Part shown: piece after piece, positions 34,291-41,438 of the stretch
How the letters are laid out: every line of letters begins with the position of its first letter
Numbering within the stretch: the stretch's first letter is position 1
Source of the DNA: Bacteroidota bacterium
Lineage (GTDB): Bacteria > Bacteroidota > Ignavibacteria > Tepidaquicellales > Tepidaquicellaceae
DNA: 41,438 nucleotides
Direction: 5' to 3'
Assembly (NCBI GenBank): GCA_021286895.1
Contig: JAJTBN010000003.1
Span: forward strand, 1-41,438
Position numbers and translations under genes: made by a program
Notes under the pieces: generated by a model
The model's input: only the letters and a program-made list of their open reading frames with translations
Database searches by the model: none
Told to the model about the DNA's origin: nothing

Positions 34291-35163
34291 ATGCTTAAAA
34301 TCTGGATTGACGCGCTAAGACCGAAAACACTTCCCGCAGGGGTCGTACCAGTCTTCATCGGAACTGCCATGGCGTACTACGACGGATTCTTTAATCCCGT
34401 CGTCTTCGCCCTGACACTGGTGTGCTCCGTCCTTATACAGATTATCACAAACTTCGTCAATGAGATTTACGATTTTAAAAAAGGCGCAGACACTCACGAA
34501 CGTGTCGGACCGAGACGCGCCGTCGCCTCCGGATTGATAAAACCCGGTACGATGAAAGCCGTTACGGGTGTACTCGTCGCGATAACTTTTCTAATCGGTC
34601 TCTATCTCGTCTTCACAGGCGGAGGTATTTTCATTTTCGGAATCGGCATCATTTCGCTTTTCTTCGCCTACGCATATACCGGCGGACCATATCCGCTTGC
34701 GTATAAAGGACTCAGCGATATTTTCGTTCTCGTGTTCTTCGGTATCATCGCCGTTTCCGGAACGTACTACCTGCAGGCTCAGCGGCTGATTCCCGAAGTC
34801 CTGATAGCGTCTCTCGCTCCGGGATTTCTTTCAATGAACATTCTCGGCGTGAACAACATACGCGATATCGTTACAGACAAAAAAGCCGGCAAGATTACGC
34901 TCGCCGTCCGCATAGGCGAACGCCCAGCGAAAATCATGTACGTCGTGATTAACCTTCTCGCGTTCATCGTTCCCGTCATTCTTTATTTCTCTCTCGAGAA
35001 CAGGTATTTCCTTATGCCGCTTCTCGTGTTTCCGATATCGCTAATTATCTGCCTGAATCTATTCAAAAGCACCGGCGCGAAACTCAATAAAATCCTCGCG
35101 CAGACTGGCCTGCTTCTCATACTTTACGGTATCGCGAACGCCATATCCTTCATTATAAAATAG
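34291..35163 (+). CDS. menA: 1,4-dihydroxy-2-naphthoate polyprenyltransferase (UbiA family)
   Basis: This 290-residue, eight-to-nine-helix inner-membrane prenyltransferase attaches the isoprenoid tail to dihydroxynaphthoate in menaquinone synthesis. The first Asp-rich motif is NFVNEIYDFKKGADT from residue 54 (NxxxDxxxGxD type) and the second is NNIRDIVTDKKAGK from residue 188, both typical of MenA. The N-terminal WIDALRPKTLPAGVVPVFIG is also diagnostic. Other men genes are not in the window. It starts after a long repeat region and is followed after 11 bp by the MFS gene, so the two are probably co-transcribed. Confidence 0.93.
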   Translation: MLKIWIDALRPKTLPAGVVPVFIGTAMAYYDGFFNPVVFALTLVCSVLIQIITNFVNEIYDFKKGADTHERVGPRRAVASGLIKPGTMKAVTGVLVAITFLIGLYLVFTGGGIFIFGIGIISLFFAYAYTGGPYPLAYKGLSDIFVLVFFGIIAVSGTYYLQAQRLIPEVLIASLAPGFLSMNILGVNNIRDIVTDKKAGKITLAVRIGERPAKIMYVVINLLAFIVPVILYFSLENRYFLMPLLVFPISLIICLNLFKSTGAKLNKILAQTGLLLILYGIANAISFIIK

Positions 35164-35174
35164 ACCCCTGAACA

Positions 35175-36356
35175 TTGCCGCCGAACTACGTAAAAAATAT
35201 CTCGGTTATATTTTCTATTTCCATAATGGCTATTCTGGGGATTGTCTCCGTCACGCCGTCTCTGCCGTACATCGCGGCAGACCTTAACGTGACCGCCGAC
35301 CGCATCGGGCTTGTAGTCTCACTCTTCGCGCTTCCGGGAATTTTCTTCACTCCCGTTTACGGCGTGCTTGCCGATAAGTACGGAAGAAAAAATGTTCTTG
35401 TTCCGTCGCTGTTTCTCTTCGGCGTCTTTGGAACGGCGGGATTTTTCGTCAGGGATTTTAATCTGCTCCTTCTATTCCGCTTCGTATCGGGAATGGGCGC
35501 CGCGTCTCTCGGCGCGCTTAACGTCGCCCTCATCGGCGATTTGTTTCCCGCAGAAACAAGAGGGAAGGTCGTCGGCTATAACAACAGCGCCCTTAATTTC
35601 GGAACGACTATCGTTCCAATCGCCGGCGGCATGCTCGCGAAGATACACTGGAACTACGTTTTCCTGCTTCCCCTGCTGGCTGTCGCTCTCGCGCTGTTCA
35701 TACTTTTTTCTTTCAAAGAACCTGTTACCGCCGAAAGAAAATCGGTTTCGTATTTCAGGGAATTCGTCAAGGCGGTTAAGGATTTTAAAATCCTCATGAT
35801 TTTTCTCGTTAACGTGCTCGTGTACATTATACACTTCGGCTCCGTCTGGACATATATTCCGTTCATCATAGAAAAAAAATTTCTTTCCTCTTCCGTGATA
35901 AACGGATTCGTGCTCGCGGGTCTTTCGCTGACGGCTTCGTTCGTTTCAATTTTCTTCGGACGGCTTACAAAGAACATGAGCCAGGCAAGAATATTCGTGT
36001 ACTCGTTCGTGCTCACGTCCTCAGCTCTGTTCGCGGTTACGCTCATCAATGAATGGCATCTGCTGTTTCTGCCGATGATTATCTACGGCGCGGGCTTCGG
36101 CATGATTCTGCCGAACATTCAGACTCTCGTTATTTCACTCGCTCCCGAAAACCAGCGCGGCGCGCTCGTTTCGATAAACAGGACGGTCTCGCTCCTCGGA
36201 CAGTTCCTCGGACCCGTGATTTCGGGTTTCATTCTTTATCTTTCGGGTACAGGAATTTCATCTATATATACGTTGTTCTACTTTTACTCCGTTGTCTGTA
36301 TAATCGCCCTCGGAGTTTCTCAAATACCTTTTATTTCAAAAAAATCAACCGGATGA
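35175..36356 (+). CDS. MFS transporter (Bcr/CflA-like drug efflux type)
   Basis: This 393-residue protein has twelve predicted helices. The first segment SISIMAILGIVSVTPSLPYI, then AADLNVTADRIGLVVSLFAL, and motif A GVLADKYGRKNV after helix 2 fit the 12-helix H+-antiporter group. RFVSGMGAASLGALNVALIG and PAETRGKVVGYNN also fit. The substrate is unknown. The start is TTG at 35175; an in-frame stop at 35169 excludes longer forms, and the next ATG would remove the first helix. Its TGA overlaps the ATG of the TonB-dependent receptor by 4 bp. Confidence 0.85.
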   Translation: MPPNYVKNISVIFSISIMAILGIVSVTPSLPYIAADLNVTADRIGLVVSLFALPGIFFTPVYGVLADKYGRKNVLVPSLFLFGVFGTAGFFVRDFNLLLLFRFVSGMGAASLGALNVALIGDLFPAETRGKVVGYNNSALNFGTTIVPIAGGMLAKIHWNYVFLLPLLAVALALFILFSFKEPVTAERKSVSYFREFVKAVKDFKILMIFLVNVLVYIIHFGSVWTYIPFIIEKKFLSSSVINGFVLAGLSLTASFVSIFFGRLTKNMSQARIFVYSFVLTSSALFAVTLINEWHLLFLPMIIYGAGFGMILPNIQTLVISLAPENQRGALVSINRTVSLLGQFLGPVISGFILYLSGTGISSIYTLFYFYSVVCIIALGVSQIPFISKKSTG

Positions 36357-38803
36357 GAATAAAATTACTTTTTTCTTTGATGCTGCTGACTTCCGTGTCG
36401 TTCGCTCAGGGCGTTCTTAACGGAACCGTTAATGACGCTTACAGCGGAAAAGAACTTCAGGGAATCAGTTTCGAACTTAAAAACACGGCGTATAAAACCG
36501 TTTCCGACGCGAGAGGAAAGTTCACGTTCGAAAACGTGCCGTCAGGCAATTACACGCTAGTGTATGTTGCCGGTGAAAATATGAATTATGAACAGTATGA
36601 AACCGATGTAAAGGTCGAAACCGGCAGGGAGAGAATCGTCGACGTGAACCTTACTCCGAAGACCTATAAACTCGATGATATATACGTGTTCGGAGCGACG
36701 AAAACTTTTGAAAAAGTTACCGAATCGCCGTCGGCTGTGCATGTGCTTTACAGGGATAAATTAAATTCTCTTTCCCGCTGCAACCAGATAGCCGGCGCGC
36801 TTACGGGACTCTCCGGCGTCGATGTTCTTCGCAACGGCTCTACCGATTATATCGTTAACACAAGAGGATTCAACTCCGGTCTTAACCGCCGGCTGCTCGT
36901 GCTTCAGGACGGACGCGATGTCGCGATGCCGCTGCTCGGCGCGATAGAGTGGAACTCTTTCGCTTATCCTCTCGACGAATTTTCGAAAGTCGAATTTGTA
37001 AAAGGGCCTTCCGCGTCGCTTTACGGCGCGAACGCGTTCAACGGTGTGCTTAATCTCACTTCTTTCTCGCCCCGCGAAGTGTTGGGCACTAAAATATCTC
37101 TGCTCGGAGGCGATTATAAGACTCTCCGCGCCGACGTGAGAAACGCAGGCATGATAACGAACAAACTTTCATACAAGGTAACGCTGGGACGCTCGCAGTC
37201 TTACAATCTCGCGCACAGACGCGATTCAGCGCAGTACCTGGAATACAGCGGACTTCAGGTGGAAGCGCGGCCGATAAAGGATGACGAAAGGACAACGTAT
37301 TCGAATTACGGTACGCTCCGGTTCGATTACGATATAAACAACAAGAACAAGATTGACATCGAAGGCGGTTACTCCAACAACACTAACGAGGCTTTTGTTT
37401 TCGGACTCGGAAGAACATTCGTGAAAAATACCGAACGGCCGTATGTGCAGGCGCAGTTCAGTTCCGATAATATTTATTTTCACGCTCATTACATGAAGCG
37501 CCACACTCTCGATACAATGTGGCTGCTGCTGCCGAGAAACGGAAACAAACTCGGTTCGCCGCTTCTCGACAACAGCGACGACATACTGCTTGACGCGCAG
37601 TACAATAAATTGCTCGGCAAATCGGAAAACACTCAGGTTATTTTCGGAATGTCACAACAGTTCCAGAACGTCAGGACAAGCGGTACATCCATACCAAACG
37701 ACGTTTACGCGAACTACACGGGCGTTTACGGACAGTTCAGCCATAAGTTCAGCGGTTTTATTAAGTTTGTCGGCACGGCGCGCTTCGACCGCACGAACAT
37801 ACATGAAGCGCAGTTCTCGCCGCGCGCGGCTTTCGTAATCTCGCCCGTAAAAGAGCATCAGTTCAGGATTTCAGTAAGCCGTTCATTCCAGAGACCGAAC
37901 TATTCCGACCTTTACAGGCTGACGCCCGACGCTCCCGCTTTCGCCACCGCGCCGGGACCGCCGAAACCCGCGCTGCTCGGAATTAACAAGATTGTTGCCG
38001 ATTCGATTAAAGTCCTCGGCGGATATTCGTCGTCCCCGAACATAAACCTTAATCTCGACGGTACGCGCGCGTACGCCGTCGGAAATTCAGGACTGAACGT
38101 CGAGAAAAATCTCGGCTTCGAATTCGGTTATAACGGTAATTTCAACAACAGGTTTTTTGTGAACGTTGATTTTTATTACAACATACTTTCGGATTTCATC
38201 ACAAACTTCCTGCCTTCGGTCAATAAAAATTTCACGTCATGGCAGGCGAACCTCCCCGACTCTCTCGCGAGATGGAACAGTCTCGCGACGTCAATCGTGT
38301 ACAGTCAACTTTCAGCGCGCGACAGGCAGAGGCTCTCGTATTTCAACGGCATGCCGGCTTTCGTGGTGTCAAACACTAACATAGGAACCGTGAAACAGTA
38401 CGGCGTAGACGTAACTCTCAGTTATTACATAAACAGAAACATTTACCTGACCGGAAATTATTCGCGCTATGATTACAATATCGACAAGAATCCGGGCGAC
38501 CCTGACATTCTTCCGAACACGTCGCCGAATAAGGCAGGCATGTCGGTAACATACCAGTTGCAGAATAAATTCGACGCGACTCTTTCGTTCCTTTATTCCG
38601 ACAGGTTCGACTGGCTGGCGGGAACGTACGCGGGAGTAGTTCCTGCATATAAAATTTTCAATTTCAATGCGGGATATTACATACTGAAGAACCTCCAGTT
38701 AGGCGCGTATGTATATAACATATTCGACGAGCAGCATTACGAAATGTTCGGAGGCACCTTCATGCCCCGCAACTTCAGCATAAAAGCCTCTTTCACATTA
38801 TAA
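36353..38803 (+). CDS. TonB-dependent outer-membrane receptor with N-terminal carboxypeptidase-like domain
   Basis: This 816-residue protein has a signal peptide (MRIKLLFSLMLLTSVSFA) and a carboxypeptidase-regulatory-like beta sandwich (about 20-105, GTVNDAYSGKELQGISFELK). A plug domain follows (about 115-235, VTESPSAVHVLYRDKL, RGFNSGLNRRLLVLQDGRDV, VEFVKGPSASLYGANAFNGV). The rest is a long beta barrel ending in GGTFMPRNFSIKASFTL. Such receptors import large nutrients (siderophores, cobalamin, glycans) with TonB energy. The N-terminal domain is typical of Bacteroidota SusC-like receptors, but no SusD partner follows, so a siderophore-type or other ligand is as likely. The real start is ATG 36353, overlapping the MFS stop; the open frame further upstream lies inside the MFS gene and is not coding. 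Confidence 0.92.
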   Translation: MRIKLLFSLMLLTSVSFAQGVLNGTVNDAYSGKELQGISFELKNTAYKTVSDARGKFTFENVPSGNYTLVYVAGENMNYEQYETDVKVETGRERIVDVNLTPKTYKLDDIYVFGATKTFEKVTESPSAVHVLYRDKLNSLSRCNQIAGALTGLSGVDVLRNGSTDYIVNTRGFNSGLNRRLLVLQDGRDVAMPLLGAIEWNSFAYPLDEFSKVEFVKGPSASLYGANAFNGVLNLTSFSPREVLGTKISLLGGDYKTLRADVRNAGMITNKLSYKVTLGRSQSYNLAHRRDSAQYLEYSGLQVEARPIKDDERTTYSNYGTLRFDYDINNKNKIDIEGGYSNNTNEAFVFGLGRTFVKNTERPYVQAQFSSDNIYFHAHYMKRHTLDTMWLLLPRNGNKLGSPLLDNSDDILLDAQYNKLLGKSENTQVIFGMSQQFQNVRTSGTSIPNDVYANYTGVYGQFSHKFSGFIKFVGTARFDRTNIHEAQFSPRAAFVISPVKEHQFRISVSRSFQRPNYSDLYRLTPDAPAFATAPGPPKPALLGINKIVADSIKVLGGYSSSPNINLNLDGTRAYAVGNSGLNVEKNLGFEFGYNGNFNNRFFVNVDFYYNILSDFITNFLPSVNKNFTSWQANLPDSLARWNSLATSIVYSQLSARDRQRLSYFNGMPAFVVSNTNIGTVKQYGVDVTLSYYINRNIYLTGNYSRYDYNIDKNPGDPDILPNTSPNKAGMSVTYQLQNKFDATLSFLYSDRFDWLAGTYAGVVPAYKIFNFNAGYYILKNLQLGAYVYNIFDEQHYEMFGGTFMPRNFSIKASFTL

Positions 38804-39263
38804 CATAAGTTTGCTCTTCTTTGAAGATTGGAGATAGAAGATTGATTATGTGTCGTCAGAGCCTGTCTTGAGAACTCGGGATGTTTGTCTGGCGCGTCGC
38901 CGCAAGACGGCAATAATTAATTCCGAAGCTCAAGCCCCGTAGGGGCGAAACCGAATAGCAGCAAATATGAAATGGAAACAAGCCCCGTAGGGGCGACACC
39001 TGAATCAATTGAAGTAAATATTGAAGATTGTTTGTGCCGCCCCTACGGGGCTTAATTAATTGCAGGATTGTCATATCTATTCGGTTTCGCCGGCTACGCC
39101 GGCTTAGAAAAAGCCTCCGGGGGTTTTCGTTTAGCCTTGAAGACTAAACAATTTCAATTATGTCCACTATATCTTCATTGAACATTGAAGATTGAAGACT
39201 GATTTTTAATTGCATTGTATATCTTTTCCGTTTACGTTAATTTCCGAAAAATTAAACACGTAG
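38804..39263. repeat. Repeat-rich intergenic region (460 bp)
   Basis: No gene is seen. It holds TTGAAGATTG-type simple repeats (38820-38844 and 39174-39200) and the 14-bp sequence CGTCAGAGCCTGTC (38854-38867) shared with the gap before the TraB/TIKI-like gene. It also holds a composite palindromic element (38931-39107). The AT-rich end (39200-39263) is the likely glgA promoter area. Confidence 0.7.
38931..39107. repeat. Composite inverted palindromic repeat (REPIN/MITE-like), copy B
   Basis: A forward unit CAAGCCCCGTAGGGGCG plus CGAAACCGAATAG end (38931-38958) is followed by a second forward core (38979-39000), a reverse core (GCCGCCCCTACGGGGC, 39037-39052) and a reverse unit CTATTCGGTTTCG with GCCGGC-TAC-GCCGGC (39078-39107). 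The outer ends are inverted copies of each other, and the arrangement matches copy A at 33757-33906. Confidence 0.7.
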
Positions 39264-40745
39264 ATGGCTAAAGGATACAACGTTCTTTTTGTTACCAGTG
39301 AGGTATTTCCATACTCAAAGACCGGCGGTCTCGCCGATATCTCGAATTCTCTGCCTCAGGCGATGAATTCTCTCGGTAATGAAGTCAGAATCATTACACC
39401 GAAGTACGGCCCGCTCGATGAAAGACGCCTTCAGATTCACGAAATTAAACGTCTGAAAGACCTTAATGTTGACCTTCTCGGCAAAAGTTATAAATTCAGC
39501 ATCAAGTCTTCGTTCATCCACGGAAAAAACACAAAAGCCCAGATGTATCTTCTCGAAAACAACGATTTTTTCAAGAACAAGGGCATCTACGAAAACAGCC
39601 GCACTAAAAAAGATTTCGAAAATAACGACGACAGATTTCTCTTCTTCTGCAAAACAGTAATTGAAATTCTCGAAGTCCTGCAATGGAAACCCGACGTTAT
39701 TCACTGCAACGACTGGCAGACGGCGCTTATTCCCGCGCTCCTGAAAACGGTTTATAAGGATAACCAGCATACCAAAGGCATAAAAACCGTTCTGACCGTT
39801 CACAACCTCGGGTATCAGGGCGATTTTCCTGTCTCAACTTTCGCGAAAACAGGAATGTCCGAGAAAGTTCTCAGTGAAGTCGGCTTCGCAAAGGGCAGGT
39901 TCAACTATCTCCGCGCCGGACTTTATTACGCGGATAAAGTAACGACGGTTTCTGAAAACTATGCCGAGGAAATCAGAACAAAGAAAGAATATTCCTTCGG
40001 CATGGAAGATATTCTGAGCAAAAGAAGAAAAGACCTTACGGGCATTCTTAACGGAATAGACCGCAATGTCTGGAATCCCAATACCGACAAGGTTATTACG
40101 TACAGATATACATCGCAGGAAATCCCCCTTAAATGGGAAAACAAAAGGGAACTTCTCAAAAAGTTCAACTTTGAAATGAAAGAAGGCGTGCCTCTTATCG
40201 GAGTCATAAGCCGTCTCGTGGAATCGAAAGGATTTGAACTCATTAAGAAAGTCCTGCCAGACCTTATGAAGGAAGATGCGCAGTTGATTATTCTCGGCAC
40301 GGGCGAGGAGGAATATCAGAAATTCCTCATGCAGGCGAAGAAGAAGTACCCGGGCAAACTCGGCGTCGTTATCGAATTCAACGAAGACCTCGCGCATCAC
40401 ATGCAGGCGGGCTGCGACATGATTCTTGCTCCGTCGTTATACGAACCGTGCGGTCTTACGCACCTGTACAGCCTAACCTACGGAACCGTTCCGATAGCAA
40501 GAAACACGGGCGGTCTGGCAGATACCATTACCGATTACAAGAAATCGGACGGCAACGGATTCCTGTTCAATAAGTTCGACGCGAAAGAATTTCTCGCGTC
40601 CATTAAGACCGCAATCGCGCTCTACAAGAAGAACAGGACAAAATGGAATCAGATGATTAGAAGCGGCATGGCTCTCGATTTCTCGTGGAAAGTTTCCGCG
40701 GCGAAGTACATGTCGATGTACAAGAACCTGATTTCGAGCAAATAG
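39264..40745 (+). CDS. glgA: Glycogen synthase (ADP-glucose type, GT5)
   Basis: This 493-residue GT-B enzyme elongates glycogen from ADP-glucose in the cytoplasm. The ADP-glucose binding motif KTGGLAD starts at Lys19. Further family motifs are VIHCNDWQTALIP, TVHNLGYQG, GILNGIDRNVWNP and GVISRLVESKGFELI. The C-terminal donor-binding region is APSLYEPCGLTHLYSLTYGT followed by VPIARNTGGLADT. Length is normal for bacterial GlgA. It begins after a repeat-rich gap and is followed 12 bp later by the HAD phosphatase, probably in one transcript. Confidence 0.96.
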   Translation: MAKGYNVLFVTSEVFPYSKTGGLADISNSLPQAMNSLGNEVRIITPKYGPLDERRLQIHEIKRLKDLNVDLLGKSYKFSIKSSFIHGKNTKAQMYLLENNDFFKNKGIYENSRTKKDFENNDDRFLFFCKTVIEILEVLQWKPDVIHCNDWQTALIPALLKTVYKDNQHTKGIKTVLTVHNLGYQGDFPVSTFAKTGMSEKVLSEVGFAKGRFNYLRAGLYYADKVTTVSENYAEEIRTKKEYSFGMEDILSKRRKDLTGILNGIDRNVWNPNTDKVITYRYTSQEIPLKWENKRELLKKFNFEMKEGVPLIGVISRLVESKGFELIKKVLPDLMKEDAQLIILGTGEEEYQKFLMQAKKKYPGKLGVVIEFNEDLAHHMQAGCDMILAPSLYEPCGLTHLYSLTYGTVPIARNTGGLADTITDYKKSDGNGFLFNKFDAKEFLASIKTAIALYKKNRTKWNQMIRSGMALDFSWKVSAAKYMSMYKNLISSK

Positions 40746-40757
40746 TCTTTTAGCGGT

Positions 40758-41333
40758 ATGGCGAAAGCGGTATTTCTCGACAGGGACGGCACGATTAACC
40801 GCGACGTCGGCTACCTTTCAAGAAAAGAGGACATCGAAATCCTGCCCGGCGCTTTCGAAGCGCTGCGGACGTTTAAGCGGCTCGGCTTCCTCAATATCGT
40901 AATCACAAACCAGTCGGGCATCGCCCGCGGATATTATACCGAAGAAGAACTCAAAGAAATCCACGATGAATTCCTGAAAATTCTCAACGCCGAAGAAAAA
41001 CTCATCGACGACATTTTTTATTCCCCTTACCATTCCGAAGGAATTGTAAAAGAATTCGCAATCGAACACGAAACCCGCAAACCCGGCACCGGAATGATTG
41101 AGCAGGCCGCCGCGAAATACAACATCGACCTCTCGCAGTCCATATTCATCGGCGACTCCCTCGTCGACATGCAGTGCGCTCAAAACGCCGGTATCAAAAA
41201 AATCCTCGTCCTCACCGGCTATGGCGAAACTACAAAGAAAAAATGCGCCGCCGAAAACATCATCCTCGAACACATCGCCGGCAATCTTCTTGCGGCGTCG
41301 GAAATAGTCAGAAAAATCCTTAAAACAGAATAA
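40758..41333 (+). CDS. gmhB: HAD-family phosphatase, GmhB/HisB-N type (D-glycero-D-manno-heptose-1,7-bisphosphate 7-phosphatase-like)
   Basis: This 191-residue HAD enzyme has nucleophile motif LDRDGTIN (Asp8, Asp10), motif II ITNQSGIARGYY, RKPGTGM (from Arg107) and the acidic motif IFIGDSLVDMQCA. GmhB removes the 7-phosphate of heptose bisphosphate in ADP-heptose synthesis, which would feed the heptosyltransferase-like genes earlier in the window. The Cys/His zinc loop of E. coli GmhB is absent: between YSPYHSEG and RKPGTG there are no Cys residues. Zinc-less GmhB variants are known, but a histidinol-phosphatase or other sugar phosphatase is also possible. Confidence 0.82.
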   Translation: MAKAVFLDRDGTINRDVGYLSRKEDIEILPGAFEALRTFKRLGFLNIVITNQSGIARGYYTEEELKEIHDEFLKILNAEEKLIDDIFYSPYHSEGIVKEFAIEHETRKPGTGMIEQAAAKYNIDLSQSIFIGDSLVDMQCAQNAGIKKILVLTGYGETTKKKCAAENIILEHIAGNLLAASEIVRKILKTE

Positions 41334-41380
41334 TATCATTCTATTTTCGCTTTCCTCAGGCTAAAAAAGTCTCTATAAAT

Positions 41381-41404
41381 TTAAGATAGTTTATGTTATC
41401 TTAA
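41381..41404. terminator. AT-rich hairpin downstream of the HAD gene
   Basis: TTAAGATA (41381-41388) and TATCTTAA (41397-41404) form a perfect 8-bp stem around an 8-nt loop, followed by T/A-rich sequence including ATTTTCG. It could be a weak terminator for glgA-gmhB or an operator for a gene beyond the window. The rest of 41334-41438 holds nothing else I can support. Confidence 0.35.
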
Positions 41405-41438
41405 TTATTAATATTTTCGATAAAATAAACGAAATTCA

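Noticed and set aside
36053-36352. Upstream extension of the TonB-receptor frame, adding ~100 residues.
   Set aside because: It lies wholly within the MFS gene in another frame. The proper signal peptide and carboxypeptidase-like domain begin at ATG 36353, which overlaps the MFS stop by 4 bp.
38931-39107. Repeated palindromes considered as a CRISPR array.
   Set aside because: Units alternate in orientation, are unequally spaced and vary in the core. No cas genes are nearby.

Overview
The window looks like chromosomal DNA from a member of the FCB (Bacteroidota/Chlorobi) group, most likely an Ignavibacteria/Chlorobi-side lineage. Support: proteins with type IX secretion (T9SS) C-terminal sorting domains containing the PNP(F)NP motif, two very large gingipain-family (C25) PorU-like proteins, a SusC-style TonB-dependent receptor with a carboxypeptidase-like N-terminal domain, menaquinone biosynthesis, and many short palindromic intergenic repeats. 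No phage, insertion sequence, CRISPR array, tRNA or rRNA was seen.

Layout. (1) 1-2171: 3' end of a family-9 glycosyltransferase, nadD, a terminator and a YIP1-like membrane protein. (2) 2223-4801, minus strand: a two-gene unit of an O-antigen ligase/polymerase-like protein with TPRs and a secreted T9SS-tagged protein, overlapping by 4 bp. (3) 4858-12980: surface-glycan cluster with flippase, UDP-galactopyranose mutase, two GT4 enzymes, an oppositely oriented GT2, a methyltransferase, a GT9 enzyme and a GT26 (WecG/TagA) enzyme. (4) 12981-22645: two tandem ~1,600-residue C25 proteins, continuous with the glycan operon. (5) 22744-29505: TetR regulator, TolC-like protein, HlyD-like lipoprotein, two ABC ATPases and two ABC-2 permeases, the gene set of the E. 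coli CecR/YbhGFSR exporter with a TolC added. (6) 29531-31563: DUF302 protein, sirtuin, ketopantoate-reductase-like enzyme. (7) 31564-34290: two repeat-rich gaps around a lone secreted TraB/TIKI-like protein. (8) 34291-38803: MenA, MFS transporter, TonB-dependent receptor. (9) 38804-39263: a third repeat-rich gap. (10) 39264-41333: glycogen synthase and a GmhB/HisB-type HAD phosphatase.

How it may work together. In Porphyromonas, PorU is the C25 sortase that removes T9SS sorting domains and joins the cargo to A-type LPS. Here two C25/PorU-like proteins are co-transcribed with genes for a lipid-linked surface glycan, and a T9SS-tagged protein is co-transcribed with an O-antigen ligase-like gene. 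I read the block from 2.2 to 22.6 kb as a candidate locus that makes a surface glycan and attaches secreted proteins to it. Each C25 protein also carries a segment resembling the ILEI/FAM3 fold, known from the glycan-binding stem of POMGNT1, which would suit a glycan-recognising sortase. The gene calls are well supported; the coupling is inference.
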